Positions 8,276-18,106 are shown, counted from the stretch's first letter. The stretch: DNA of 37,773 bases from an uncultured Alphaproteobacteria bacterium (GCA_902574995.1 CACGPP010000008.1:1-37773), one strand, 5' to 3'. Notes: a model not told the origin generated them from the letters alone. Made by a program: numbers and translations.

Positions 8276-11043
8276 TATTTTCTTAAATAAATACCTGTTT
8301 GATTATTTTTATTCTTAATTAGATCCTTTGGTTTACCTTCAAATAAAATATTCCCACCTTTTTCTCCACCCTCAGGTCCTAAATCTATAATCCAATCACT
8401 CGTGTTAATGACATCTAAGTTGTGTTCTATTACAATTACAGTATTTCCGTAAGACACTAATTTATGAAGTATCTCTAAAAGTTTTTTTATATCATCAAAG
8501 TGAAGTCCAGTTGTAGGTTCGTCTAAAATATAAAGTGTTTTTCCAGTTTGACGTTTCGATAATTCTTTAGAAAGTTTAATCCTTTGAGCTTCTCCACCGG
8601 ATAGTGTTGTTGCTGATTGACCAATAGAAATATACCCTAAACCAACATCTTTTAGTGTTTTAAGCTTTGAATATACTTGTGGATTATTAATAAAAAATTC
8701 TTCAGCATCATCTACTGTCATTGATAATATATCATTAATATTTTTTTTATTATATTGAATACTTAATGTTTCCTTATTATATCTTTTTCCGTTACAAACT
8801 TCACATTTAACATATACAGGTGCTAAAAAATGCATTTCAATTTTTTTTAATCCATCACCCTCACAACTCTCACACCTACCTCCTTTAACATTAAATGAAA
8901 ATCTACCAGGTTTAAAACCTTTAACTTTAGCTTCTGGTAAATTTGCAAACCATTCTCTTATAGGTGTAAAAAGCCCAACATAAGTAGCTGGGTTTGATCT
9001 AGGTGTTCTTCCAATCGGTGATTGATCGATATTTATAACTTTATCAATATTTTCTATACCTTTAATGTCCTCATAAGGGAGTGTTTTAATAATTTTTTCA
9101 TAAATTCTGTTATTAGTAGCTCCATACAAAGTTTCATTAATTAATGTTGACTTTCCACTTCCAGAAACACCAGTAATAGTTATAAACTTACTTAAAGGAA
9201 ATTTTACACTCACATCTTTCAAATTATTCCCATTTGCCTTTTTAATTTCAATAAATTGTTTTGATGGATTTTTATTAAGAGTGGGTGGATACCTACCAAT
9301 CAAACCCCTTATATAGCTACTAGTTAAACTATCTTTACTATTTAGTATTTTGTTGAATTCTCCGTTAGCTACAATAGATCCACCATTGATACCCGCATGC
9401 TTACCGATATCAACCACATAATCTGCCTCTCTTATAATATCCTCATCATGCTCAACGACTATTATTGTGTTACCTAAATCTCTTAAATTCTTGAGAGTAT
9501 TTATAAGTTTTTGATTATCTCTTTGATGAAGTCCTATTGAAGGTTCATCTAATACATATGTAACTCCAGTTAAACCAGACCCAATTTGACTTGCTAATCG
9601 AATTCTTTGAGACTCTCCACCAGATAGAGTAGAACTTTTTCTCGATAAACTTAAGTAATTCAAACCAACTTCATTTAAAAAATTTAATCTAGAAAAGATT
9701 TCTTTTTTTAATGGAGCTGCTATTAGTTTTTCCTGATCATTTAATTCATTTTCAAATTCATTAATCCACTTTAAAGAATTAGCTATGCTTAGGGAAGTAA
9801 AGTCAGAAATAGTTATATTATTAATCTTAACACACAGTGCTTTTTCATTAAGTCTTTTTCCATTACAGTCATTACAAGTTTTTGAGTTTCTAAATTTTTC
9901 AAGCTCCCATTGCCTCCACCAACTTGAAGAGCCATCATAGATATCGTCCATGATATTTATTAAACCATCAAATTGTCTTCCACCATAAAGAACCTCATTT
10001 TGAAAAGATTTAGGTATTTTAGACCAAATAATATTTTCTAATTTTTTTGCATTAAACATTTTTTTTAGCTTTGGAAATATTCTTGATTTTGATCTTTCTG
10101 ACCAAAAATTTATTGCTCCTTCATTAAATGATAAATTTTTATCTGGTATCAATATATCTTCATCAAATGTATCTATCTCACCAAGACCGTCACATGTTTT
10201 ACAAGCTCCATATGGATTATTAAAACTAAATAATCTGGGTTCTATCTCATCAATACTAAATCCGCTTACGGGACACATGAATTTATCAGACAATGTAATT
10301 ATTTCATTATCATCAATGTTAAATACCTCTACACTTCCTTCACTTTCTTTTAAACTAATTTCAATACTATTTGCTAATCTATCTCTATTATCTTTTGAAG
10401 GTACTATTCTATCAATTACAACACTTATAGAATGTTTAAAGTTTTTACTTAATTCAGGTAGTTCTTCTTTTTGATAAAGTTTGTTATTAATAAAAAATCT
10501 CTCGTAACCTTTTTTAAAATATTCCTCAAAGAGTTTTTTATACTCTCCTTTTCTCCCTTTAATTAATGGAGACATAATCATTATTTTTTTTGAATTAAAT
10601 TTTAACTTAACTTCATCTATCATTTCTGAGCTAGTTAAGCCTTTGATTGGTTTTCCAGTTGCGGGTGAATAGGGTACACCAACTCTTGAGAATAGAACCC
10701 TTAGATAATCATAAATTTCAGTTACTGTTCCTACAGTTGATCTAGGGTTTTTGGAAGTTGTTTTTTGATCGATTGAAATAGCAGGAGATAAACCTTCTAT
10801 TTTATCAACCTTGGGTTTATCCATCATATCTAAAAACTGACGGGCATAAGCACTTAGTGATTCGATATACTTTCTCTGTCCTTCAGCATAAATTGTATCG
10901 AAGGCTAATGTTGATTTGCCAGATCCACTCACACCAGTTATTACAACGAGTTTGTTTTTTGGTAAATTTAAATTTATATTTTTTAAATTATGTTCATGGG
11001 CATTATGAACAATAATGTGAGTAAGTGGTGAATGTTTATCCAT
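8242..11043 (-). CDS. uvrA: Excinuclease ABC subunit A
   Basis: UvrA is the damage-recognition ATPase of nucleotide excision repair. From the ATG at 11043 the protein is 933 residues. A TTG five codons upstream (11058) is possible, but the ATG gives the usual short lead before EHNLKNINLNLPK. Visible parts include a first Walker A GVSGSGKST (about 37-45) and the zinc-module cysteines with CKTCDGLG. Two signature motifs LSGGESQRIRLASQIG and LSGGEAQRIKLSKEL follow, with a second Walker A and the second zinc finger CESCEGDG...CEVCNGKRY. Both ABC halves are complete. The gene is divergent from ssb, with about 50-65 nt between, as in many Alphaproteobacteria. Confidence 0.97.
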   Translation of the reverse strand: MDKHSPLTHIIVHNAHEHNLKNINLNLPKNKLVVITGVSGSGKSTLAFDTIYAEGQRKYIESLSAYARQFLDMMDKPKVDKIEGLSPAISIDQKTTSKNPRSTVGTVTEIYDYLRVLFSRVGVPYSPATGKPIKGLTSSEMIDEVKLKFNSKKIMIMSPLIKGRKGEYKKLFEEYFKKGYERFFINNKLYQKEELPELSKNFKHSISVVIDRIVPSKDNRDRLANSIEISLKESEGSVEVFNIDDNEIITLSDKFMCPVSGFSIDEIEPRLFSFNNPYGACKTCDGLGEIDTFDEDILIPDKNLSFNEGAINFWSERSKSRIFPKLKKMFNAKKLENIIWSKIPKSFQNEVLYGGRQFDGLINIMDDIYDGSSSWWRQWELEKFRNSKTCNDCNGKRLNEKALCVKINNITISDFTSLSIANSLKWINEFENELNDQEKLIAAPLKKEIFSRLNFLNEVGLNYLSLSRKSSTLSGGESQRIRLASQIGSGLTGVTYVLDEPSIGLHQRDNQKLINTLKNLRDLGNTIIVVEHDEDIIREADYVVDIGKHAGINGGSIVANGEFNKILNSKDSLTSSYIRGLIGRYPPTLNKNPSKQFIEIKKANGNNLKDVSVKFPLSKFITITGVSGSGKSTLINETLYGATNNRIYEKIIKTLPYEDIKGIENIDKVINIDQSPIGRTPRSNPATYVGLFTPIREWFANLPEAKVKGFKPGRFSFNVKGGRCESCEGDGLKKIEMHFLAPVYVKCEVCNGKRYNKETLSIQYNKKNINDILSMTVDDAEEFFINNPQVYSKLKTLKDVGLGYISIGQSATTLSGGEAQRIKLSKELSKRQTGKTLYILDEPTTGLHFDDIKKLLEILHKLVSYGNTVIVIEHNLDVINTSDWIIDLGPEGGEKGGNILFEGKPKDLIKNKNNQTGIYLRKYQESLALSTAS

Positions 11044-11107
11044 TAAATTAGATATCAATTAAAGGGCTTTTAATATATATTAATATTACCTTTTAATAAA
11101 AATATTC

Positions 11108-11578
11108 ATGGCTGGATCAGTAAATAAAGTAATTCTTCTAGGCAACTTAGGTAAAGATCCTGATATTAGAGCTACAACAGCTGGATCGAGACTTGCGAGT
11201 TTTTCAATTGCTACCTCTACGAAATACCGAAACAAAGACACTCAACAGTTAGAGGATAAGACTGAATGGCACAGAGTTGTTGTTTTTAATGATAAGTTAG
11301 CCGATATTTGTGAAAAATATTTAAGGAAAGGTTCAAAGATATACATAGAAGGTCAACTTCAAACAAGGAAATGGACTGATAATAATGGTGTTGATAAATA
11401 CACAACTGAAGTAGTTATTCCAAATTATTCTGGAGTATTAACGATGTTAGATACTCGTTCTCAATCATCTGTTAGTGATGAAAATAATAGTAATCAATTA
11501 GACTCAGCAGCAGATGAAGCAATGGGTGGTTCAGAAACATCTACAGCTGAACAACTCGATGATGACATTCCTTTTTAA
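11108..11578 (+). CDS. ssb: Single-stranded DNA-binding protein
   Basis: SSB coats single-stranded DNA in replication, repair and recombination. The 156-residue protein starts [21 protein letters not shown] and carries the OB-fold through about residue 110. [19 protein letters not shown] and the motif [16 protein letters not shown] lie within it. A low-complexity Ser/Asn/Glu-rich linker leads to the acidic tip DDDIPF, the docking peptide for replication partners. It is divergent from uvrA (SOS-type pairing in many bacteria), but I see no clear LexA box in the 49-64 nt between them. gyrA follows after 8 nt. Confidence 0.97.
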   Translation: MAGSVNKVILLGNLGKDPDIRATTAGSRLASFSIATSTKYRNKDTQQLEDKTEWHRVVVFNDKLADICEKYLRKGSKIYIEGQLQTRKWTDNNGVDKYTTEVVIPNYSGVLTMLDTRSQSSVSDENNSNQLDSAADEAMGGSETSTAEQLDDDIPF

Positions 11579-11586
11579 AAAAATCA

Positions 11587-14253
11587 TTGGCTAAAAAGAA
11601 AAAAACTAAAGCAAAACAGTTAGATGTTTTGGATACTAAAATATATCCAAACATAGATATTACAGATGAATTAGAAAAAAGTTATTTAGATTACGCTATG
11701 AGTGTCATAGTCTCTAGAGCTTTACCCGACGTAAGGGATGGATTAAAACCAGTTCATAGAAGAATACTTTACTCTATGTATGAGTCTTCATACCATCACA
11801 ACAAACCTTATAAAAAATCTGCAAGAATAGTTGGAGATGTTATGGGTAAATATCACCCTCATGGTGACTCTGCAATATATGAGTCTATGGTTAGAATGGC
11901 ACAAGATTTTACAATGCGTCTCCCCTTAATAGATGGCCAGGGAAATTATGGTTCTATGGACGGAGATCCTGCTGCAGCTATGCGTTACACCGAAGCTAGA
12001 TTAGATAAAATCTCATCTTTTATGTTAGAAGAATTAGAGTATGAAACAGTTCAACTTAGAGCAAATTACGATGAGACATTAACAGAACCTAAAGTTTTAC
12101 CATCAAGATTTCCAAATATTTTTGTAAATGGTGCCAGTGGTATTGCAGTAGGAATGGCAACAAATATTCCTCCTCATAATCTTGGAGAAATTATAGACGC
12201 TACTTTACTTCTAGTAGATGAACCAGATACAACTTCTAAACAACTTCATAAGATAGTAAAAGGGCCAGATTTTCCAACTGGAGGAATTATATCTGGTTCT
12301 GCTGGTCTAAGCTCAATGTATGAAACAGGTAGGGGAAGCGTTACAGTCTTATCTAAACTTCATGAAGAAAAAATTAAGAGTAGAAATGCAATTATAATTA
12401 CAGAAATTCCTTACTTGCAAAATAAGTCAAAACTTTTAGAGCGTATTGCTGACGTAGTTAACAATAAAACAATAGAGGGTATAAACGATATTCGTGATGA
12501 GTCGAATAAAGAGGGCGTTAGAATTGTAGTTGAATTAAAATCATCTGCTGTGCCTGAAATAATAAAAAATCAGCTATTTCAATATACTCCCTTAAAAACC
12601 TCATTCAGCAGTAATATGCTTGCATTGAAAGAGACTAAGCCTTTAACGCTTAATTTAAAAGATGGCCTCACTTATTTTATTAATTTTAGAAAAGATGTTA
12701 TTACAAAAAGAACTGTATATAAACTTAACAAAGCAAGAGAAAAAGCTAACATTTTAATTGGATTATCAATTGCTGTTAATAACATTGATGCAGTAATTAC
12801 CCTTATTAAAAAATCTAAAACTCCATTAGAGGCTAAAGAAAAATTATTATCAACAAAATGGACACTAAAATCCAATGTTACTCAATACATTAGGTTAATA
12901 AACCCTTCTTTTAAATTATCTGGATCTAAGATTCTGTTAGATGAGGAACAAGCTAAGGCTATTCTAGAATTAAGACTTCAAAAGTTAACAGCTTTAGAAA
13001 GAGATGATTTATTTAATAATTTAAAATCACTTGTAGAAGATATTAATACATATCTCAAAATATTAAACTCAGATAAGCAACTATTAAAAGTATTAAAAAG
13101 TGAATTGACAGAAATTAAAGATAATTTTTCTACAGTTCGAAAAACTGAAATTCAAAAACATGATATTGAAGACATAGATACGGAGGATCTAATAATAGAA
13201 GAGGATGTTGTAGTCACAGTTTCCCATCAAGGTTATATAAAAAGAGTTCTAAAATCCTCTTACAAAGTTCAAAAAAGAGGTGGTAAAGGTAAAAAAGCTA
13301 TGACTACACGAGATGAAGATTTTCTTGAACAAGTATTTGCAGCCACTACTCGTGATACAATATTATTTTTTACTTCAGTTGGAAAAGTTTATTCTATGAA
13401 AGCCTATGAATTACCTGCTGGCACACCTACATCGAGGGGAAAAGCAATAGTCAATCTTATTCCAATAACAAAAAACGAAAAAATTTCTTCTATTCTCACA
13501 TTGCCAAAAGATATTGATGATTTTGAGAATTTTAATTTAGTTTTTGCTACTAGCCTTGGGAACATAAGAAAAAATAAACTAAAAGATGTAGCAATGAGTG
13601 GTTCAAGAAAATTATCTAGAACAGGTAAGACTGCTATTAAACTTAAAACAGGAGATAGGTTAATTGGTGTAATTTCTGTTATAGAAAATGATGATGTACA
13701 GCTTGCAACAACAAATGGTAAATCAATCAGATTTGCTACAAAAGATTTAAGAGAGTTTTCAGGATTAGGCTCTGCAGGTGTAAGGGGAATTAAACTAGCT
13801 AAAGATGATAAAGTTGTATCTGTATGCAGTTTACTTCATAATAAAATATCTATAGATGTTAGAGAGTCCTATTTAAAAGCAAAAAATGAGGCTAAAAAAG
13901 ATATATCAAAAATAAACAATAAATTTAAAGAACTTGCAAATACAGAAGAATATCTCTTATCAATTACCGAAAATGGTTATGGTAAGTTAAGTTCTGCTTA
14001 TGAATACAGAATTACTAATAGAGGTGGATCGGGAGTTACTAATATTACTGTTACCCCTAAAAATGGAAGAGTTATTCAATCATTAAAAGTAAATTTGGAT
14101 GATAATATAGCTTTAATTTCAGATACTGGTAAATTATTAAGGTGTAATGTTGGAGATAATATCAGAGTAGTTGGAAGAGTTTCCCAAGGTGTCTCTGTAT
14201 TTAAAGTAGATGTAAATGAAAAAATTGTCTCTGTAGCAAGGTTAGAAGATTAA
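11587..14253 (+). CDS. gyrA: DNA gyrase subunit A
   Basis: This is the breakage-reunion subunit of gyrase, which introduces negative supercoils. The 888-residue protein starts at a TTG ([10 protein letters not shown]). The next usable Met is already inside the conserved core ([18 protein letters not shown]). The catalytic Tyr is Y134 in [11 protein letters not shown]. The quinolone region HGDSAIYES has Ser95 (E. coli 83) and Glu99 where E. coli has Asp87. The C-terminal beta-pinwheel carries a GyrA box, QKRGGKG, near residue 561, which separates GyrA from ParC. An extra charged helical insertion (about 755-785) lies between blades, as in other Alphaproteobacteria. coaD follows 1 nt after the stop. 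Confidence 0.96.
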   Translation: MAKKKKTKAKQLDVLDTKIYPNIDITDELEKSYLDYAMSVIVSRALPDVRDGLKPVHRRILYSMYESSYHHNKPYKKSARIVGDVMGKYHPHGDSAIYESMVRMAQDFTMRLPLIDGQGNYGSMDGDPAAAMRYTEARLDKISSFMLEELEYETVQLRANYDETLTEPKVLPSRFPNIFVNGASGIAVGMATNIPPHNLGEIIDATLLLVDEPDTTSKQLHKIVKGPDFPTGGIISGSAGLSSMYETGRGSVTVLSKLHEEKIKSRNAIIITEIPYLQNKSKLLERIADVVNNKTIEGINDIRDESNKEGVRIVVELKSSAVPEIIKNQLFQYTPLKTSFSSNMLALKETKPLTLNLKDGLTYFINFRKDVITKRTVYKLNKAREKANILIGLSIAVNNIDAVITLIKKSKTPLEAKEKLLSTKWTLKSNVTQYIRLINPSFKLSGSKILLDEEQAKAILELRLQKLTALERDDLFNNLKSLVEDINTYLKILNSDKQLLKVLKSELTEIKDNFSTVRKTEIQKHDIEDIDTEDLIIEEDVVVTVSHQGYIKRVLKSSYKVQKRGGKGKKAMTTRDEDFLEQVFAATTRDTILFFTSVGKVYSMKAYELPAGTPTSRGKAIVNLIPITKNEKISSILTLPKDIDDFENFNLVFATSLGNIRKNKLKDVAMSGSRKLSRTGKTAIKLKTGDRLIGVISVIENDDVQLATTNGKSIRFATKDLREFSGLGSAGVRGIKLAKDDKVVSVCSLLHNKISIDVRESYLKAKNEAKKDISKINNKFKELANTEEYLLSITENGYGKLSSAYEYRITNRGGSGVTNITVTPKNGRVIQSLKVNLDDNIALISDTGKLLRCNVGDNIRVVGRVSQGVSVFKVDVNEKIVSVARLED

Positions 14254-14254
14254 A

Positions 14255-14743
14255 ATGTCAAAAATTGGTATATATCCCGGTTCATTCGATCCAATCACTT
14301 ATGGACATCTTGATATTATTCAAAGGAGTTTAAGTGTAGTTGATGAATTAGTTATAGCTGTTTCAAATAATAAGTCTAAAAATCACCTAATATCTATTGA
14401 TGATAGATTAAATTTAATCAATCAATCAATCTCATCTCTTCCAGAAAAAGATTTATCAAAAATTAAAGTAGAAAAATTTGATAATTTACTAGTACACTAT
14501 GTAAAATCAAAAAATGCTTCATTGATTATTCGAGGTTTAAGAGCTGTTTCAGATTTTGAGTATGAGTTTTTAATGACTGGTATGAATAGATCAATCGATA
14601 AAGATATTGAAACTATTTTTTTAATGTCTTCAGAAAAATATCATTTTATATCATCAAGATTTATAAAAGAGATACACAAGTTGGGTGGGGATATTTCCAA
14701 AAGTGTACCAAAACCAGTCCTTGATTTCTTGGCAAAAATTTGA
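14255..14743 (+). CDS. coaD: Phosphopantetheine adenylyltransferase
   Basis: CoaD transfers AMP from ATP to 4'-phosphopantetheine, the penultimate step of coenzyme A synthesis. The 162-residue product has the nucleotidyltransferase motif GIYPGSFDPITYGHLDII (about 4-21, with the T/HxGH-type TYGH). It also has LIIRGLRAVSDFEYE (about 89-103) and the late ISSRFIKEIHKLGGD (about 131-145, ISSR/T motif). Length is standard. It begins 1 nt after gyrA and is probably cotranscribed with ssb-gyrA. Confidence 0.97.
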   Translation: MSKIGIYPGSFDPITYGHLDIIQRSLSVVDELVIAVSNNKSKNHLISIDDRLNLINQSISSLPEKDLSKIKVEKFDNLLVHYVKSKNASLIIRGLRAVSDFEYEFLMTGMNRSIDKDIETIFLMSSEKYHFISSRFIKEIHKLGGDISKSVPKPVLDFLAKI

Positions 14744-14765
14744 AATGTTCACAATTATTCTACAC

Positions 14766-14841
14766 GGGCCCATAGCTCAGCCGGTAGAGCACCTGACTTT
14801 TAATCAGGGTGTCGCAGGTTCGAATCCTGCTGGGCTCACCA
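14766..14841 (+). tRNA. tRNA-Lys (anticodon UUU)
   Basis: A complete 76-nt cloverleaf is present with CCA encoded (14839-14841). The acceptor stem GGGCCCA (14766-14772) pairs with TGGGCTC (14831-14837), with one G-U pair. The D arm is TAGCTCAGCCGGTAGAGCA. The anticodon stem CCTGA/TCAGG encloses CTTTTAA with anticodon TTT. The T arm contains GGTTCGAATCC. It lies 22 nt after coaD and 9 nt before the ytoQ ATG. It marks the end of the conserved housekeeping block. Confidence 0.97.
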
Positions 14842-14850
14842 CTTATAACT

Positions 14851-15303
14851 ATGATTAAAGTTTATTTAGCTGGAGAAATTCACACTAATTGGCGTGAAGA
14901 TCTTATTCAATTGTGTAATTCAGCTAATTTGAAGACTCAATTTTTCTCTCCTGTAACCAATCATGAAAATTCTGATAATTGTGGAGTAGAAATATTAGGA
15001 CCTGAAGATAAAAATTTTTGGAAAGATAATAAAGGTGCCAATATTAATTCTATTCGTACAAAAAAAGCTATAAAGGATAGCGATGTAGTAATTGTAAAAT
15101 TTGGCGAAAAATACAAACAATGGAATGCTGCTTTTGATGCTGGATATGCTTCGGCTCTAAACAAATCAATTATTATTATACATAGTGATGATCATCAACA
15201 TGCTTTAAAAGAGGTAGATGCAGCAGCTTCTGCTGTAGTGTCTAATAATGAACAAGTGGTTCGTATTTTAAAATATGTTCAAAATGGATCTCTTGAAAAA
15301 TAA
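14851..15303 (+). CDS. ytoQ: YtoQ family protein
   Basis: This is a conserved protein of unknown biochemical role. From the ATG at 14851 the product has 150 residues. It opens IKVYLAGEIHTNWREDL and contains the conserved blocks INSIRTKKAIKDSDVVIVKFGEKYKQWNAAFDAGYA and an IIIIHSDDHQHALKEVDAAA-type C-terminal strand. The fold suggests a nucleoside 2-deoxyribosyltransferase-like or TIR-like Rossmann protein; this is inference. A longer reading frame extends upstream into the tRNA-Lys, but that extension translates tRNA and is not a plausible N-terminus. Function cannot be stated. Confidence 0.85.
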   Translation: MIKVYLAGEIHTNWREDLIQLCNSANLKTQFFSPVTNHENSDNCGVEILGPEDKNFWKDNKGANINSIRTKKAIKDSDVVIVKFGEKYKQWNAAFDAGYASALNKSIIIIHSDDHQHALKEVDAAASAVVSNNEQVVRILKYVQNGSLEK

Positions 15304-15320
15304 ATATGAAATATAATAAA

Positions 15321-15356
15321 TCGACCAACTGTTTATTTATGGTTATAATCTGAAAT
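15321..15356 (+). promoter_or_regulatory. Sigma-70-like promoter, apparently leaderless
   Basis: A perfect -10 TATAAT (15344-15349) sits exactly 17 nt after TCGACC (15321-15326), a 4-of-6 match to the -35 consensus. Transcription from such a site starts about 7 nt after the -10, at 15356-15357, and the aldehyde dehydrogenase ATG is at 15357. The mRNA would therefore have no 5' leader. No Shine-Dalgarno sequence is visible before the ATG, which fits. Confidence 0.6.
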
Positions 15357-16787
15357 ATGCTTGATAAAAGAAAATTTTATATAAATGGTGAATGGGTATC
15401 TCCATCAAAAAACTCAGATTTTAATGTAATCAATCCAGCTACAGAAGAACCTTATGTAACTATATCTTTAGGTAATGAAGATGACACTAACAAGGCTGTA
15501 GTAGCGGCAAAAAATGCTTTTACTTCATGGAAAAATACCTCTGTAGAGGAAAGAATAACTTTACTTGAAAAACTCTTAAAGATTTACAAGAGAAGATTTA
15601 ATGAGATGGCCCAAGCCATTTCAACTGAACTTGGTGCTCCCTTAGATTGGGCTTCATCTGCACAAACAGCCTCTGGAGAGTCACATATTGAAGATTTCAT
15701 ATTGAGATTAAAAAAATTTGAATTTGAAACAAAATTTGATGAAAGTTCCGATAATTATATAGTTTATGAACCTATTGGTGTGTGTGGTCTTATCACACCA
15801 TGGAATTGGCCTATTAACCAAATAGCTCTTAAAGTAATACCGGCTTTTGCCACTGGCTGTACCATGATTTTAAAACCATCTGAAATGGCACCTCTGTCTG
15901 GTTTGTTATTTGCTGAAATGATACATGAAGCAGGTTTTCCTGCAGGTGTTTTTAATTTAGTAAATGGAGATGGAGCAGGCGTTGGATCTCAAATATCCAG
16001 TCATCCTGACATTGACATGGTTTCTTTTACTGGTTCAACTAGAGCAGGTAAATTAATTTCAAAAAGTGCAGCTGATACAATTAAAAGAGTTTGTCTAGAA
16101 CTTGGTGGTAAGGGAGGTAATATTATTTTTGCTGATGCATATCCTAATGCTGTTAGAGATGGTGTAAGGAACATAATGAGTAATTCTGGTCAATCATGTG
16201 ATGCACCTACACGAATGTTAGTTGAAAAATCAATTTATGAAAAAGCTGTTGAGGAAGCTGCAGATGAGGCTAAAAAGATAGGCGTAGATTTACCATCTAA
16301 ATCAGGAGATCATATTGGCCCTGTAATTAATAAATCTCAATTTGAGAAAATACAGTCGTTAATACAAAGCGGTATTGACGAGGGCGCTACACTTGTAGCT
16401 GGTGGAGCAGGTAGACCATCAAATCTTGAAAAAGGTTATTATGTAAAACCAACTGTATTCACAAATGTTAGTAATGATATGAGAATAGCTAAAGAGGAAA
16501 TATTTGGTCCAGTGTTATCCATTATTCCTTTTGAGTCTGAAGAAGAGGCTATTTCGATAACTAATGATACACCATATGGATTAGGTAATTTTTTACAAAC
16601 TGAAAATAAAGAGAGAGCCAGAAGAGTTTCAAAACAATTAAGGGCTGGTGTAGTTCAAATCAATGGAAATGCTCCTGACGCTGGAACACCTTTTGGAGGC
16701 TACAACCAATCTGGTAATGGACGCGAGGGTGGAACCTGGGGTCTGCACGAATATTTGGAAGTTAAAGCAATAAGTGGTTGGAAATAG
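15357..16787 (+). CDS. NAD(P)-dependent aldehyde dehydrogenase
   Basis: This enzyme oxidises an aldehyde to the acid in the cytoplasm. The 476-residue protein shows the complete ALDH superfamily set: PWNWP with Asn150, Lys173 in ILKPSE, the nucleotide-fold FTGST (224-228), general base Glu248 in LELGGKGG and nucleophile Cys281 in NSGQSCDAP. EEIFGPVLSIIPF lies near 390, with the C-terminal GG(Y)NQSGNGREGG. The aldehyde is not identifiable. It heads a plus-strand set with a VOC protein (ATG directly after the TAG) and a homocysteine-methyltransferase-like protein. An Fe-alcohol dehydrogenase in the facing operon could supply the aldehyde; this is inference. Confidence 0.93.
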   Translation: MLDKRKFYINGEWVSPSKNSDFNVINPATEEPYVTISLGNEDDTNKAVVAAKNAFTSWKNTSVEERITLLEKLLKIYKRRFNEMAQAISTELGAPLDWASSAQTASGESHIEDFILRLKKFEFETKFDESSDNYIVYEPIGVCGLITPWNWPINQIALKVIPAFATGCTMILKPSEMAPLSGLLFAEMIHEAGFPAGVFNLVNGDGAGVGSQISSHPDIDMVSFTGSTRAGKLISKSAADTIKRVCLELGGKGGNIIFADAYPNAVRDGVRNIMSNSGQSCDAPTRMLVEKSIYEKAVEEAADEAKKIGVDLPSKSGDHIGPVINKSQFEKIQSLIQSGIDEGATLVAGGAGRPSNLEKGYYVKPTVFTNVSNDMRIAKEEIFGPVLSIIPFESEEEAISITNDTPYGLGNFLQTENKERARRVSKQLRAGVVQINGNAPDAGTPFGGYNQSGNGREGGTWGLHEYLEVKAISGWK

Positions 16788-17168
16788 ATGATAGGATTTG
16801 TCATGGTTGGAACAAACGATCTTGATAAAGCTACTGGGTTTTATGATACCCTTCTTGATATTATTGATTTAAAGAGAATTGAAAAAACTGATACTTATGG
16901 CTCCTACGCCCCTAAATCAAATCCCGAGGCAGTAGAATTTTATGTTACAACTCCTTTCAATGAAGAAAAAGCAACAGTTGGTAACGGAACTCAAATTTCT
17001 TTTTATATAAATAATAAAGAAACTGTCGATTTATTTCATTCTACTGCAATAAGTTTAGGTGCAAAAGATGAAGGTGCCCCAGGTGAGAGATATGAAGGTG
17101 AGTATTATTCTTATATCAGAGATTTAGATGGCAACAAAATTTGTGGTTACACTTACCTGAACAAATAA
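16788..17168 (+). CDS. VOC (glyoxalase/dioxygenase) superfamily protein
   Basis: This small 126-residue protein has one vicinal-oxygen-chelate module pair. The opening is IGFVMVGTNDLDKATGFYDTLL. A C-terminal half with SYIRDLDGNKICGYTYL matches the family's F-x-D-P-x-G-N-x-x-E-pattern region. In this copy the usual terminal metal Glu position appears as Cys/Gly (KICGY), so metal binding may be altered or absent. Substrate is unknown. The ATG directly abuts the aldehyde dehydrogenase stop, so the two are cotranscribed. It may process a thiol adduct or bind a small metabolite; I cannot say which. Confidence 0.8.
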   Translation: MIGFVMVGTNDLDKATGFYDTLLDIIDLKRIEKTDTYGSYAPKSNPEAVEFYVTTPFNEEKATVGNGTQISFYINNKETVDLFHSTAISLGAKDEGAPGERYEGEYYSYIRDLDGNKICGYTYLNK

Positions 17169-17185
17169 AGATTTATTTTATTTTT

Positions 17186-18106
17186 ATGTCCTATTCTGAT
17201 ATTGAAATTAAATTGAACTCAGGAAAAATTATTATTCTTGATGGTGGGATGGGTGCTGAACTAGAAAAACTCGGAGCCTCTATGGATAATGATCTTTGGT
17301 CTGGCAGATGTTCTGTAGATAATCCTGAAATCGTATACAAAGCCCATCAAAATTTTATTCAATCAGGCTCTGATATTATTACTACTAATACTTACGCTAG
17401 TACTCCAATTTCAATGAAAGAATATGGTTATGAAAATCATATCGAAGAATGGAATAAAGCGAGTGTAAAAATAGCTAAAAAAGTTATTGATAATTCGAAT
17501 TATAATGTATGTGTAGCTGGCTCAGTTTCTACATATGGTAGTTGGGATAGAATTGAACCAAAATTTTTAAAACCAGGTTTTTTAAAACAATTAAGTATTT
17601 TATCTGAAGCAGGTGTTGATTTAATTATCCTTGAAGCAATGACTTCATCAACAAGAACAATTGAGACACTATTAGATTGTTCAAATGAATTTGATATATC
17701 AGTATGGCTTTCAATATCGTGTGCATTGGACAGAGAAAGAGACAAACTTATGCTTGGTTATCAAGAAAGTATAAGTAATTCTGAGGCATTCTTTTACGAT
17801 GATTTTGAAAATTCAATTAATGAATTTAAAAAAATTCATGATGGTCCTATATTAATAGCTCATTCCGATATAAAGGTGATAAATCAAGGAATTCAAATAA
17901 TCAAAAGTAATTATAATGGTGTTATTGGGGCATATCCGAATAACGGTTTTTTTAAAAAACCACATTGGAATGTGGTAGAGAGTATTTCTCCACAAGAGTA
18001 TTATGAAGAAGCTAAATTATGGGTTGAAAGTGGAGCACAAATTATAGGTGGTTGCTGTGGAGTCAGCCCTAGTCATATTAAAGCATTATCAGTTTTAAAG
18101 AATTAA
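17186..18106 (+). CDS. Homocysteine S-methyltransferase-like protein, copy 1 (His-Cys-Cys metal site)
   Basis: This is a pfam homocysteine S-methyltransferase (BHMT/MmuM/MetH N-domain) fold. The product has 306 residues from the ATG at 17186; a longer frame from 17141 reads through the VOC end and is not needed. Motifs are ILDGGMGAELEKLG (17-30), DIITTNTYAS (63-72), DLIILEAM (145-152) and the C-terminal zinc motif GGCCG with Cys290-Cys291. The third zinc ligand of the family, a Cys in a G-x-N-C context, falls at LIAHSD, so His226 replaces Cys. Such a protein normally moves a methyl group to homocysteine from betaine, S-methylmethionine or a related donor; the donor is unknown here. The gene converges on the enolase-superfamily gene with 3 nt between. 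Confidence 0.85.
   Translation: MSYSDIEIKLNSGKIIILDGGMGAELEKLGASMDNDLWSGRCSVDNPEIVYKAHQNFIQSGSDIITTNTYASTPISMKEYGYENHIEEWNKASVKIAKKVIDNSNYNVCVAGSVSTYGSWDRIEPKFLKPGFLKQLSILSEAGVDLIILEAMTSSTRTIETLLDCSNEFDISVWLSISCALDRERDKLMLGYQESISNSEAFFYDDFENSINEFKKIHDGPILIAHSDIKVINQGIQIIKSNYNGVIGAYPNNGFFKKPHWNVVESISPQEYYEEAKLWVESGAQIIGGCCGVSPSHIKALSVLKN

Noticed and set aside
11044..11107. LexA-type SOS box between uvrA and ssb
   Set aside because: The gap is AT-rich with short palindromic TA runs, but shows neither a GTTC-N7-GTTC nor a CTGT-N8-ACAG pattern.
11872..11886. Glu at the E. coli Asp87-equivalent GyrA position as a resistance mutation
   Set aside because: Glu is a conservative, natural variant at this site and Ser at position 83 is retained, so no resistance is inferred.
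14766..14841. attL-like site at the tRNA-Lys 3' end
   Set aside because: I found no second copy of the tRNA 3' end and no integrase in the window, so an attachment site cannot be supported.
14809..14850. Longer N-terminus for ytoQ beginning inside the tRNA-Lys
   Set aside because: The extra residues are translated from the tRNA T arm and acceptor stem; the ATG at 14851 gives the family N-terminus directly.
17141..17185. Earlier start for homocysteine-methyltransferase-like copy 1
   Set aside because: The extension overlaps the VOC coding end in another frame and adds no conserved residues; the ATG at 17186 leads straight into the domain.
17169..17185. SAM or other riboswitch ahead of the methyltransferase-like genes
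   Set aside because: Only 17 nt precede copy 1 and copy 2 overlaps its upstream gene, leaving no room for a riboswitch.
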